Shown in pieces: positions 22,700-35,369 of a DNA stretch of 64,000 nt. The DNA lies in assembly GCF_022682495.2 (NCBI RefSeq), contig NC_071388.1, positions 11,623,171 to 11,687,170 of the forward strand, given 5' to 3'. The notes beneath the pieces are model-generated. The model worked only from the letters and a program-made list of their open reading frames with translations, was not told where the DNA came from and ran no database searches. The position numbers were made by a program, and so were the translations under genes. Position 1 is the first letter of the stretch. The number at the start of each line of letters is the position of its first letter. The DNA is from Desmodus rotundus. Lineage: Eukaryota > Chordata > Mammalia > Chiroptera > Phyllostomidae.

Positions 22700-23000
22700 T
22701 TAACTAATTCATTACTCAACAAGCATGTTTTGGATGTCTAATAGGCTACTGGCACAGGGCACAGCCCTGAATATAGAAAGATTAGTCAGATATGGTCCTG
22801 TTCTCGGCTGGCTTTGAGGTGGATGGAGGAGGTATGCAAATGGACAAGTACCATGTCAGCAGAGGAAGGGTCTGACAAAATTAGGTAGTGGAGTATCTTT
22901 GAGCCTCAACATCCAGTAGACCAAATAGTCAAGGATTCCCGGAGGGTGTGTTGCTTTGAGCTGAGTCTACAAAGTGGAATAAAGTTGTTAGGCAAGGAAA
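22700..23000 (-). mobile_element. L2 LINE fragment, antisense
   Basis: The order is 'ttcattactcaacaagcat', 'ggcacagggcacagccctga', 'agatatggtcctgttctc' and, further on, 'ctttgagctgagtctaca'. It follows the antisense L2 3' region over a longer length than the copy at 22.0 kb. Confidence 0.7.
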
Positions 23001-26000
23001 GTAAGGACACACTGAAAAGTGACTGTAGCAGTATAGACATGACTACAGCATTTGCTTTGGTCATGTTTGTAACCCAGAAACTTGAGAAAAAAATGATTAA
23101 AAAATACTGATTTGTGTTTGTGTGCTTGCATGTGAAGTCCTCTTTCTGGTTTCTGCTAAGTGTTAAAAACCTAAGATTTAATTCAGAGACTTAAATCCTC
23201 TATTGGAAGTCAGGCACTGCCATAGTTTTCAGGCATTCAGGCATGCGTGAGGTATGGTCTTCCTTTCTACAAATTTATTTTCTCATAGGAGATTTGTCAG
23301 ATTGCTCTTTAGGAGCATTAAATATATACATTTTACCAGGTAGAAAGCTTAAAATAGACCTTAGAAGAACTATATGTGCCTTCCCAGCTCTTAAATTTTG
23401 TGATTTAATACTATGAAAGCTCAGTTTATACATTTATTTTTTGTAGGTCAAGTATGTAAACCTTAGAAAATAGGCAATTATTTTATCAGCGGAAATGAGT
23501 TTATTCCAGAATGGAAGATGAATTGCAATTCAGGGTGTGGAAACTATGGCAAACCATAGGCATAGGCATGTCCGCACAGCAAAGAAGAGGAACATCGCTG
23601 TGAAGACAAAAGAAGCCACTTGGGAGAAGCTGTCATAAACCAAATGTTCACTGGAGAAAATGGGAGTTCGAAGTACAGTGGCTTCCTATTGGCTGAGTCA
23701 TGGCGATTTCTCACTGGCTTGCTCTGTTGCTAGGCAAGAAGAAAGTATTCTTTCTGGTGGGCTAGTAAATTAAGCTTTTTCCTCTGGAGAAGTATAAGGG
23801 ACACTTCCCACTGCAGCCTGCCAGGTATGGTGAATGAATGGTAATGCAGGAGAGGAAACCTCTTCTTGGCTTCCAAACTCCATTTGAAATGAGGCTTCCT
23901 TCAGTTTTACAAGTGTATTTCCTTATGTACATATTGAGTTTGTCTACTGCATGATTTTGGGTAATTTTTAGTAGACTTTTAGTACACTGTCTTATCTGCA
24001 TATTATCTGAAAGGAAATTCAAAACAATACCAAGCGACCATCAGACAAAACAAACAAAACAAAAACTGGTTTTGATCCAACTAAAAAATGTACCAGCATT
24101 CACTCTGCCTTCTCTGAAGTAGAAAATCTCATGTTGTGATATATTATTAAAAATACCTACCAGCTATTGTTTTGGGCTACTTATAGCTCTTACACATTAG
24201 TCCAGATAATAATATGCAAGTAAAGGCATGTCTTCTTTTATACTTTTATTTAATCTAACTGAAATACTAGCAACTAAAGACAGGTTATTCGCCCAAATAT
24301 ATTATGAAATTGTGAATATAAAACACACGAACAGTCTAGGGATACGGAGGTGGTCATGTTACTCAACAAGAAAGGTTGATCAATGAACCGTCTATCTTCA
24401 TGCCCATTGCTAAATAGGATGGCAGGGATTCTAAAATAAGCCAGTATTTAGTTCTACTCCTTTATATTGATGCTTAACATTTAAAATGTCATCTGCCTTG
24501 GTAAATTAGAAACATTTGAAAATCTTGTTAAATTTATGTTTTGCAATTAATTTTGAATTTCCTAAAACAATAATGAAGATTATTGGAGCCTACTTGAACT
24601 GTAAGAACTTTTGACCCAGTCAAGATCAAAGGTCTGCCTCTTAGAATAAGCCCTTATACATGTTTGCTTTTTGAAATTCTTAATTCATAAACTCGGTTGG
24701 AAATGCCGTATGTCCACTGATAGTCTAAGGTTCTAACCTTACACCTTCTTGCATCTTCTCTAGTTGAGCTTCCTGCTTTCCAGAAGGAGTTTCATTTCTT
24801 CACCCTCCAATATATCAACCTTTCTTGTTCTACCACTTTAGCCAAAGCCAGTGCAAATCAACTCATTCAAAACCAAATTATAGCATACTCTGAAGATACA
24901 ATTCTGCTTCTGAGAATTGTTTTGGGCTCCAAATTTCAAATACCTGAAACCCAGATAGTGTTCGAATTTAAGTCTGTATTATTCGGGTCCCCTGGTACAA
25001 GATTACATACAGAAGTGACAGGTTTTAGTGCAAGTGCAAAAATCAATGATATACAATTTTTTGAGTCCAATTAATCTTCTATTATCCCTCCTATCTTTTT
25101 AATTATTATGGAGATTTTTTGAGGCCAGATTCAGGCTAGATAGCACTACTAATAATAATCAATATTTTGCAAATTTGTATTATAACAAGATTAGTAGGTA
25201 GCAAGTTAGTTGCTTAACATTAGAGAAAATGATACAAGTCTTCATAAATTTAGGCTCTGGATATCAAAATAAACTTTGAATTATTTTTATAGCTATATCT
25301 CTTCATATTTCACATATGTCCCTCATATGACACAATGTAAGTTTACTTTTTTAAAAAAGAAAAACATTTTAAACCCACAAGGTATTCTGAGGTAATTACA
25401 TGCTGTCATTGTATTTTGCCAAATTTCAGGAAGAAAAGTAATAATGTAAGAAATAGATTTATTTTCACACTGACTCAATGTTTTGCTTTCATTGTGGTAT
25501 AGGGCTAATGTAGTTTTCAAGAATTTTAGATATTTATTTTGTGTGATTTCCCCGGACCAAACTGTATCCTGTTTGAATCTTGGTACCTTATAATGGGAAG
25601 CAACTCTGCAGCAAATTCAACTGGTTGGGTTTCACAGTTCTTCTTTAGAACATCTTCTTCCCCACCCCCATCTTTTCTTTCATCAACCAGCAATTACCCA
25701 CAGTACACTCACTATGTTACCTGGTGTTTTTATGAGAACTTCTAGTCACAGAGAAAAAACAATTTTCCTCCTAAATGTTCTGTTATAGAACTTTCCTTTC
25801 ACAAAGCATCTATCTCTGCTCCCTATTACCGTGATTAAAATCAGTTTCATGTAGTGCCAACAGGAGGATCATTTGTCTCCCTCAAAGAACTATTGTAAAC
25901 ACATAATCTCTTTTATTTATATTGCTCCTACTGTATAAGGCCTCTTTTATAATATCGCCGATTCTAGGGTCACATTGTCATGTCCTGGATCTTTATAGGT

Positions 26001-26624
26001 GCATAAGATCTTTCATCTTGCTCCAATATTTGCTTTTGAAATAGATGAGATTTGAATTTTGACTTGGGTAGTCCACACTACAGAGAGCAGCAACTGACTT
26101 ATCAGGACCCAGACACCCGCCCTCCCGTCTGTAGGGAGTTGACAAACCCAAATTAGACGACAGATCAGATTATAAGGTCTTCTCTGACTACAGGGACTGA
26201 AAATATAATTTGAGTTCTTTCACAGACTTCATTACATTAAGAATGTTCCAGAATACACTGCTTTATAGCACTTTCTCCCTACTCCCTATAATTAGTATTT
26301 AAGCCAATGCTTTAAAAACATTTAAAAATATACTTCATAAACTTTCCATCTTGGGAAGAATGCTACAAACAGTCCCCTTCATGGCACCAAGTTTGCCAGT
26401 TTACCAGCAGAAAGTCTCCTTAGGGAATACCATCTATCGCCATCCCTTCCAAGCAAATGTGTTTAGAGGTGAAGGCCTCTAAGTCAGAGGGTTTTTTTCT
26501 AACTAACTAAGTAGAGTCAGATTTGTGGTATGTTTATCCTTGCTTTAAAAGGACAGGCCTACTCCAATAGAAGCAGACATTGATCCTCCACTAGTTAGGA
26601 ATTCTGAAGGGTTAAAAAGAGAAT
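23001..26624. other. Unassigned DNA, gene-free as far as can be read
   Basis: About 3.6 kb contain no recognisable gene, RNA or named repeat. The 23470-23780 portion is less AT-rich and has the look of an old LTR, but I cannot name it. The 86-codon minus frame at 23762-24022 has no recognisable domain. Confidence 0.45.
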
Positions 26625-26770
26625 ATGTCAGAATACCAGAGTTCACATTCAGGTTTAACCATATATTAATTATGTGATTTGGGACAGTTTTATCACTTAA
26701 ACTTCTTGGTTTCAGTTTTCTTCTCTTTAAAATGAGACTAATATGTTAGTTAGGTCATGGTATTGTTAGA
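26625..26770 (+). mobile_element. MIR SINE
   Basis: The core order is present: 'gagttcacattcaggttta', 'ttaattatgtgatttgggac', 'tcacttaaacttcttggttt' and 'cagttttcttctctttaaaa'. Confidence 0.7.
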
Positions 26771-27104
26771 AAAAACAAAGCTTGGTTAGGAATAAGCAAT
26801 CAATCATTATTGGCAATTTTTGTCTTTTTAACATATTAACTGTTGAGTTATTCATCTTTTTTTTTCCTATGGACACCAGGTTGAATAATAATAAAGCTGT
26901 CTGGAAAAATCATGGTTGCATTTACCTGGATAAAGTCCCAACCTAGACATATCTTTAACATGTTATTTTATTTTTATTTACTTTATAATACATGTATTTA
27001 CAGTATAGAAGTAAAATACAATCAATCCAATTTTGTACGGCATTTTTGTACATCACTCAAATATGCCAACTGAGTTTATTACATGTTAAATTATTAATTG
27101 AAGC
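26771..27104. other. Unassigned AT-rich DNA
   Basis: No gene or named repeat is seen. Confidence 0.5.
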
Positions 27105-27343
27105 TTTCAAAAAATTTTATTGATTGATTTTTTTGAGGAAGAGAGGAAGAAAGAAGAGGGAGAGAGAGAGAGAGACAAAAAGCAAGAGAAGGAGAGAGAG
27201 AAAGAGAGAGAAACATCGACTTACTGTTCCACTCGTCCATGCCCTCATTGGTTGATTCCTGTATGTGCCCTGACCAGGAATCAAACCTGTAACCGTGGCA
27301 TATTGGGATGACACTCTAACCAACTGAGCTACCCGACCAGGAC
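27105..27343 (-). mobile_element. VES-type tRNA-derived SINE (bat)
   Basis: Read on the minus strand, it starts with 'tcctggtcgggtagctcagt', the tRNA-like head with its B-box region ('ggttgattcc' on the plus strand lies within). A C/T-rich pyrimidine block (GA-rich on the plus strand) and an A/T tail follow. The GA-rich portion is expanded compared with the other copies. Open frames on both strands across it are SINE shadows. No clear target duplication is visible. Confidence 0.8.
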
Positions 27344-27779
27344 TAATTTAATCTTAATGACCTGATATTATGCAGAGTTTTTTTGCTAGAATATTATTTT
27401 GTTGCTGAAATATGTCTTTGTGATATGAGATATAGGCTGGAGTTCTCATAGGGTAGAATATTTTGGCTTTTTTCCCCCAAATAAAAGAGTGGAATCTGAG
27501 CTTTTTGCTATCTGAATTTCATTGTCTTAAACAATTTTAGAGATGGCTTATATGCAGTAAGGATTGCATTTGCTATCTCATTTAGTCCCCTGTATGATGT
27601 TACACTCTTCATTGATTTTCTTCCACCTTCAAGGCCTCAAGAAATAAAGTACTGCTTTTCACTTGTTCACTAATTTTACATTCAATTTCACACACTGTGA
27701 CTACTTTTGTACTTGCCCCTTTACTGACTTGCTTTCTTAAAGTTTACCAGTCCACTGAGGAATGGTCTTTGGTTGGTCT
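27344..27779. other. Unassigned DNA
   Basis: No gene or named repeat is seen. Confidence 0.5.
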
Positions 27780-28420
27780 CATCTTTACTTGTGGGAATCT
27801 GTGATATTTATCATCATTGATCTCTCTTGTTTTTGACGTTCTCTTTTCCTCATTCCTCTGATATGAGGAAGTCTTTGTGAGTGTGAGTCTGTTGTAACTA
27901 GTTCCTCAGCCTTTACATGTTCTTTAAGAATAAGCATTTGGCGATGCTCTTTCTTTGGCTGGTTTTCTTCTAGTGGGCCTCCACTTCTCACAGTTTCAGC
28001 CTTTGCATTCCAGCTAGATGCCCCTTAAAACTGGTTTGAATCAAATTCTAGAGTCCTCATTCAAATTTTCCATATACTTGCATGCTATCTCCAGGATGTC
28101 TCATCGGCATCTTAAATTTACACTCAACAAACTGGACTCGCGAGTTCACACTCCAGCTCCTATTTTTGATGCCCCTCATCGTATTCCCTGCACTTTTATT
28201 CTTCCAGTGACCCTGGTTTGAAACCTGAGTTTTCATAACACCTTGTTTCCCCTCATTTCTCACCAATACTCAATCTCCCCATCCTACCTTTTTAAAGCAT
28301 ACTAACATCTATTGAATTTATTGCTTAATTTTTTTTAGTTTTTATTACCCTAGATCAAACCCTAAATGCACTGTTCTTGGTACTACAATAATAATAATAC
28401 TCTAACTGGCTTTATCATAT
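27780..28420 (+). mobile_element. L2 LINE remnant, ORF2 part
   Basis: Phrases such as 'gctatctccaggatgtctca', 'tcggcatcttaaatttacac' and 'tcaacaaactgg' follow the L2 coding-region text ('ctcctggatgtcccacaggcacctcaaactcaa' in the consensus I recall). Frames are broken. The assignment is moderate. Confidence 0.5.
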
Positions 28421-31400
28421 ATGAAAACTGGTCACACTTGAACAGTTTAAGATGAAGGGAAGTATTAAGCACCAAGGGCATACATTTGTTTGAAAATGTC
28501 GTGCTCGTTTTGGGAACTTTAAACCATAGTAGAGAGGTTTATACAGGTAGAAGCATAATAAGATCTGAAAGGTAGTTAATAGTGAAATCTTAAATCCTAG
28601 ACCATTGAGAAATATTGGTGAACATGCTTTATCTCTCATGTTTAGTGTTTTCTTTAGTATCCATAGTACCTAGAAAAATTATTTTCATATTTGAGATGTT
28701 CAAGAGAGCCTTATTTCAGAAAACAAAGGAAAATACCACAAGTACGTTAAATTGCTAAAACACACATCGATTTTGTATTTCTTTTGCTTCCATAGTTTAT
28801 TTTAAGTATTTAAACAATAATATAAATTTTAGAGTTTTCTTAATTATTGATTGCCACATATATGCACATATACATATGTATTTGCTGAATATATTATACA
28901 TAGACACATACAAGTATATGCCCTATATTCAAAGGTAAATTGACAATTGAGTTTTGCTTTGCTTTTGCATTTTTATTTTTGGTCTGTTCTGTTTACAGAA
29001 TGTCTACCTCTGTACAGTTTTTGATGAACCTCTTAAGCTAAAAATAGTAACTTCTGGAAAAGAACTCAGCCTCAGTACTTAGTCATATAATTCATCCTAT
29101 ATGGTCGATACATTTATCATGCAGTGATTCACATACATGTGGCTTTTAAATTTTTTTCAGATACATGAGGTCATACATCATAGATTAATATTCCTCTCAT
29201 GCCCTCTCTCCCACATCCATACACAAATATCTCTTGTGGTTAGTGATATTAATCCATTCCTGTGGTTTTGCAGTCCAGGGGAATATAGTGTGGTGAGCCT
29301 CCTGATTTAAGACAAAAAGGCTTATGGTGTTCTTTGGCTTTCTGTCCCCTTGGCTGTCTTCAGAGCCCAGTATCCATGGGAAGGATTTGCTTTGTTTTTC
29401 TAATTATCAGCAGCTGGGTGAAGCAGCATCCAAAATGGGGAGAAAGCAACACAGAGAACTTCGAGCCATACAAATAACAGGTGTTCCAGAGCATCAAGTT
29501 CCTAAACAACCCTAGGAGTCAGATGAGATGCACTATGCAGCTGAACTGTCTCTGACAATAGACTCAGCACATGAGGAATTTGCATACAATAGCTGATTTG
29601 GTTCAGTTCCAGTATTAAATTCCAGATCTAACGATTTTTCAGATGGCAATTGTGGGTAATGAGAGTGAAAGGTGTCATAACACGGGACATCTATTCAGAA
29701 TAATTTTGACTTGGTTTGTTCCTCTTTCTCTATTTGTCCCATTTCCACTCCAGCACACACCCACACTCATATGTTTATGTATCCATGTGCAGGCACACGT
29801 GATCACTGACAACTTTGTCTGAAGTGTTGCAATGACGTACAGGGTCATCTGTTGCAGTTTAAGTTATAAATCAAATAGATTTCAAAAGAGAACAAGAACA
29901 CATCATGAAATAGCTCCTTGGGCTAGTCAAGTTGCAAGTCATTAAATTATTTAGAAAATTCTCTTGAGTTTATAAAAGCTGAGCTAAATGGTAGCACAAT
30001 TGATTTACGCAAAGAAAGGTAGAAACTAGTAAGTATCTCCTCATGAAAATAGTCTTAGGCAAATATAAACATACATCAAATTTATTAAAACATCATGGTC
30101 CCAAAGACATCATCCCTTCTATAAGGAGCCAATGTTAAACTTTAAGCAACCTATATATTCTACCAACGTGTTTAGAAGGTGGGTGAACTAGCCCTTATGT
30201 TTCAAGGACCAGCAGGGTTCTTTCATTAACATGTCACAATCCGCTGTCTTACAGTGCTCAGAGCGTACCACAGGTTGATTGGTGTTAGAGAAGCAGGGAC
30301 ACCCAGGAGAGAGAGGATTACAAGAGGACACAGTTAAATAAAGACGCTCATCCTCTGGCTCACGTTTCTCCCCACTCCAGCACACTAATGAGAGCCAGGA
30401 GGAGGCAGCTCGGAGCCAGAGCTTGCCTCACCCCGCTCCAGCTTCCTGAAAACATCTGGGTCTCAGATCAGATCCAGGATGGTTTGGGAGAAACTCATTC
30501 TTACATTGAATTTGAGATGAAACTTTAGAGGGTATACGATTCAATAACTAAAAGTTGTGAAAACATTTCGGAATCTGCTCTAATGACACTAAAGGATAAG
30601 GAAGGATGATTGACAAAGCATAGTTGAAAATAGTGATTATAAAACAATGAAATAAGATCATTGAGTTGAAGCCGTGTACCTCTCCACTCTCATGTGGAGA
30701 AGATCGAACTGCTCTCTGCTGAAGAAACCTTGTAGAGTCTTGAAAAATTCCTGAAATAACCTTGTATTTTCTCTTTTACCTCCTTAACATAAATATAAAA
30801 GAAAGGATAGAAAACTCTCTGCATTTCTGGGCAAAATGTAAAGTCTGTATTTGAGACAATTATTATTCTATTAACAGACTCAAGTTCCATTTGTTATGTC
30901 ATTTTTAATATCATCAGCTCTGTCTGGGACACTCAAGTTTTCTATGTCTGTATTGTGTGTATATTTATTTTCTATATGAACTCTGTCCTTTTTCATTACT
31001 TTATTTTCAATAACAAAGCATAAAGACAAAATATAACCTTCCCAAAATATACGGTAATGCATTATTATTATTATTGTACCATTTTTTTCTTTAAGAATTA
31101 TTTCATGGGGAAGGGTTGTTACTGGTGGCAGGCACAATATCACAGTAAAGTTTCTGCGAAGACTTTCACACTTACCCTTTAACTAAAATCTGTGTTTATA
31201 TGACTATTGTTAAACAATAAGATCAACCATTTCAACAATCTTTCCTGTATGATCGGAACGATGTCTTGGTCTAAGGGGGTATCGACAGATAATACTTATA
31301 TCAATGAAGTCTTTATTAGTAACACTTCCTGGGAAGAAAATTTTTATAAAGACTTCTATCAGATTAACTCTGCTTCACAAAAGAAAGGTTTTTTTTTTTT

Positions 31401-31972
31401 AATATAAGCGTTGGGAGAAAATGTGTTTTCAAAAAAAAAAACAAACCCTGAATGTTTATCTCTGTTGAGCTAAAACACCTACAGAGAGAACAATGAGTTT
31501 CCTTTTACAATAAGACGGTGCTGACCCCTCTTCACCATGTGGCGTCTTTCTTCAAATCCTCAAGTTACAGCTTTTCTTCTCTTCAAATTCAAACTTTTTC
31601 TCAGTCAGGAATCTCCATCTCCTAGACTTTCTCAATTCAAATTCTTCACTCCACCAAGAGCCTGGGTGTAATAGAACTGAATATAAATGTGTCTGTGAAA
31701 GAAAGCATGCAATGAATCACGTTAGTGCATTCACACACATTTTAACACACGCTATCTTCGACAGTGTACAGGTGCTAGTGCAATAATACGGCTTCTACTG
31801 TGTAAATTGGTAAGGCTAACCTCTCACATTAATACTCATGTTAAAATTGGTATTCCCAATATTGCTCTGAGTATTCTCATTTGCCCTCATTTTTCCATCC
31901 TAAAAGTTTTCCAGTGTCTATGCCCCTGTTGAATTTGGGCCATTTCTAGCTGCCACTCAAGATTTTTCAGTC
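28421..31972. other. Unassigned DNA, gene-free as far as can be read
   Basis: About 3.5 kb contain no recognisable gene or named repeat. An (ATT)n run lies near 31060-31075, and T/A homopolymers lie near 31389-31400 and 31431-31441. Confidence 0.45.
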
Positions 31973-34139
31973 TTTGCAATTTCTCTTTTCCTTCGGTCAG
32001 CCATTTCCTTGTATCCCAGTTCTTGCTCTCAGAAAACAGATTTTTCCATTTATTTCAGCTTTCCTTAACGTCTGCACCCTGGTCCTGCAACGGCTCTGTT
32101 TTTCTAGCCTTTTGTTGGGTCATCAGCCCACCAGGCCCGGCAAGCCTCTGCACTGGGGCTCCTCTTGGTGAGGGAGCTGGAGAGCGCTGTGTTTTCTTTC
32201 CCCGGCTCTAATGAACTTCATCTGAACTGCCGCGTTTGGTTCCTCCTCCCACGGCAACTTCTGCCCTTGCAAAAAAGACAACCATGATTCGAAGGTTCTG
32301 GCTAATCAAAATGTTACTCTACTTAAAAAATGGTCTCACAAATGAATCCCACACCCAAGAAGAAATGTAATTTCACCCTCAGCCTGATTTTTGGAGAATT
32401 AAAAGAATAAATAAATACAGGCTGCAGCAGTGTTCTTTTATTGGGCCAACCAAATCAAGGCTGCTTTCCTTTTCTTTTTTTTCAAAAGGCTTGAGCTCAA
32501 CAAAATGTACACGATCCTTTGCCAAACAATTAAAGAGTTTTTTTTTTCAAGCCCATGGGTATTTCAAGGGAAATTCAACCCACATGTTTCTGATTCATTT
32601 ACACTTAATTCATTAAAATGTTGTTTACTAAAAGCTATTTGATGTCCAAGTGCCTTATGAGTCTCTTTATATGACTTTTTATGCCATTTTTTTCCTCAAA
32701 AACAGGAAGTGGTACTTTGCTGTTAATTCGAACTCAGAAACGGTTGGACTTCATGTGAATCACAGAGAGTACACCGGGATGATTGTCTCTCTCCTGGGCC
32801 ATCTTTGCTATGGGATGGCACCAAACACAGCAACCTGAGGAGGCTGTGTGCTCTTAATGAAATCCCAAATTTCTCCAATGTAATGCCGAAGTCTCCCGAG
32901 AAGAGGAGACTTCCAAAGCCAGTCTTTAAAGGGAAACACAAGATGAATCCATTTCACTTACTATTCTTATGGATGTGATGTTATTATCTCGAGGCAAAGT
33001 GTCATAGCAGAGAAACCTCACATGTGATAGCCTTAGGATACTTGCACAGTCTATGTATTTTAAAGGATTTATTAAATCCAATTTTTCTTCCTTTCCTTTC
33101 CATCTCACCCCAGAAAAAAAACTTGTATTTAAAAAAAGGAGAGAGAGAGAGAGAGATTGTAATAGATAAGGCAAACCAAAGGAAAGTGTGTGTTCATTGA
33201 CAATAGGAAACACTGCAGTATAAAACGTCACTTACGTGTGCTTTTTAAGTTATGGAAAGACTTCTTTAACTAGAGGTAGTTAGTAGGGGTGCGCAGTATT
33301 TTCCGTGTGACAAAGAATTGTTAGGATGCGTGCACAATAAGTCTGCACTTCCTTGGGCATGCTTCCTTTACCAGCACAACACTGCAGACTCTCCTCTAGA
33401 ACTCTAGTTCAAAGGCAGCTCTGCAGGGTCCAAGTACCATCGAGCACCAACCACAACCACTCCAAAGTGTTCTGATTGGTTCAGTTTCCAGTGTAGAATA
33501 AACTCACAAAAGGAATCCAAGTACCACTGAATATAACCCACACTATTAGTTTGGATCAGATCTCCTGCAGCCAAAATCAAAACTATTAGAAATGGTAACT
33601 ACACAGAAAACTCTCTCATAATCAAATGGCCTGATTTATCCAGGGCTGGATCCAATCCCACATAATACGTGTGGGATCCCCAATGACTTTTAGCATCCCC
33701 ATTATCTTGTAAGAGACTTTCCAGGCTGTTCTTTGTGTTTCAATTTGGAATAGTCTGAAATAGTTATTAGATGATAAAATAGTCACAAATCAATTGTAAA
33801 TAATATTTTGTTGTACATACAACCTTTAAAAACACAAAAATATGACCTTAATTCTACACTATTCTCCAGAGATTCAGAAAATTAATTAAAAGTTTCTAAT
33901 TCTGAGATCCAGTTAAAGAGTATCAAGGCCATACTTAACACATGAACTGAAATAAAAACTCATACTCATTGGAAAAGGAAGCTAAAGTAAGTGCTCTTTG
34001 TAGAACTTGTTAAGCTACATTGACATCAAAATCTGTCAGGTGTGAAACTGTGCACAGGTGAAAGGTACTACCATATCTCACTCAGTGAGGAAGCGCATGA
34101 AAAAGACATGACTGCATTTTTTCCTTTTATATATAGTGC
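31973..34139. other. Unassigned DNA with a GC-richer patch and a (GA)9 run
   Basis: The GC-richer patch is at about 32080-32270, inside AT-rich DNA. A 'tttttttcctcaaaaacag' stretch near 32690 precedes a short open frame ending at 32838, with no recognised product. A pure (GA)9 run lies at 33139-33156. No gene can be supported. Confidence 0.45.
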
Positions 34140-34545
34140 TGCCTTAGCAATGCCGTGTAACAAACAACCCTAATGTTTAGTGGTTAAAACAGTGCTCTTT
34201 TTTCATTCTTTACAAATTTAAAGTTGGCTTGGTGATTCTGTTAATCTGGTTAATCATTTCTGCTAGGTTTGCTCATGCATCTGAGGTCAGCTGGCAGATT
34301 GGCGGCGAGCTGGCTGGTCTGGAAGGACTTCTGCTAGCATGAATAGAATCTCCTCCTGTGGTCTCTTGGCCTCCGACAGGCCTGTGCTGGATTGCATGGC
34401 AATAGCCGAAGTCCAAGAAAGAGAACAGAAAGAATCTCCGGAGTGCTTTTTCAAGGCTCTGCTTGCATGCCATGTACTAATGTCCTGTTGGAACTCTCAG
34501 GGCCAAGCCTGCAGTCAGAATGAGAGGAATCTGCTAAAGTTAAAA
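34140..34545 (-). mobile_element. MaLR-type LTR, antisense
   Basis: Phrases in order are 'tgtaacaaacaaccctaatg', 'tttagtggttaaaacagtgc', 'aggtcagctggcagattggc', 'gagctggctggtctggaag' and 'ctctcagggccaagcctg'. They match the antisense of the LTR family seen in sense at 680-1192. No coding content is present. Confidence 0.6.
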
Positions 34546-34575
34546 TAAAGAGGAAGTAATATATCCTGTAAGGTA

Positions 34576-34612
34576 TAACAGTATATCTGAACAGGATTCA
34601 GATATACTGTTA
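34576..34612. repeat. Perfect inverted repeat (16-bp stem, 5-nt loop)
   Basis: The left arm 'taacagtatatctgaa' (34576-34591) is exactly reverse-complemented by 'ttcagatatactgtta' (34597-34612) around the loop 'cagga'. The stem has no mismatch. It lies just 3' of the LTR remnant. Function is unknown. Confidence 0.95.
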
Positions 34613-34847
34613 ATTTGAGCCACTAATAGAATTGATCTATTGTAATTAGCTAGAAAAAACAAGGTATTTTTGTCAAGGAAATCCTTCCCGAACTTTGCTG
34701 TGCGAGTTAGCATGGTAGGTGATGCACCTGATTAGCATGAAGACATCGTATTCTCCACTTTCATTTTTAGTATTTTCTGTATCTTATTTTTTCCAAGTCA
34801 TAAAGTGAAATTATTTTAAGCAGATACAGTAAAATTACAGTAAGATC

Positions 34848-34885
34848 AAAGGTCTATGACCCAGTTTCCTTGCTCATAGACCTTT
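34848..34885. repeat. Perfect inverted repeat (12-bp stem, 14-nt loop)
   Basis: The arm 'aaaggtctatga' (34848-34859) pairs with 'tcatagaccttt' (34874-34885). It lies about 240 bp from the hairpin at 34576. Confidence 0.9.
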
Positions 34886-34989
34886 TCTCTGATTCTCTAG
34901 ATGGTCATCTTTCTATGTGCTCTCTCGCTTTTTTCTTCATTTCCCCCCAAAGTCCTCTCTTTATTTGAACTTTAGTAAATGGATATCTT

Positions 34990-35112
34990 TATTAGACTAG
35001 AGCTACTCTGTAACAAGGAATGTAGCTTTCATTTTTTGTTCTTGCTTCCTCACTGCTTAGCTATCTCTGGCATATACCAGGCACTCCACACAGAGCTAAA
35101 TCGGCATTAAAA
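34990..35112 (+). mobile_element. L2 LINE 3' end, diverged
   Basis: The L2 end order is visible: 'gagctactctgtaacaagga', 'tcactgcttagctatctctg' and 'gcatataccaggcactcca'. The copy is old. Confidence 0.45.
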
Positions 35113-35369
35113 TCATTGTGAGAACATGAAAGGTACGGAAAGCAAACAAGGAAAATTACAAAAAACATGTAAGAGTAATCAGCTGCGATACAAAGGAATG
35201 AGATTTGAGATTTGATATAAACCCCCAACATAGGAAGGCAGGCATAATGTGCAGAGAATGAGCAGAGAGGGACACAATACTAGAAGTATAATAGGTAGTG
35301 CCTGAAGTAGAAGACGAAGTTGTAAAAGAGAAAAGAAAGAAGCATAATACACAGCCAACAGCACAGTGT

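Noticed and set aside
27117..27323. Overlapping plus and minus frames, one Glu/Lys-rich
   Set aside because: Both are translations of the GA-rich part of a VES SINE.
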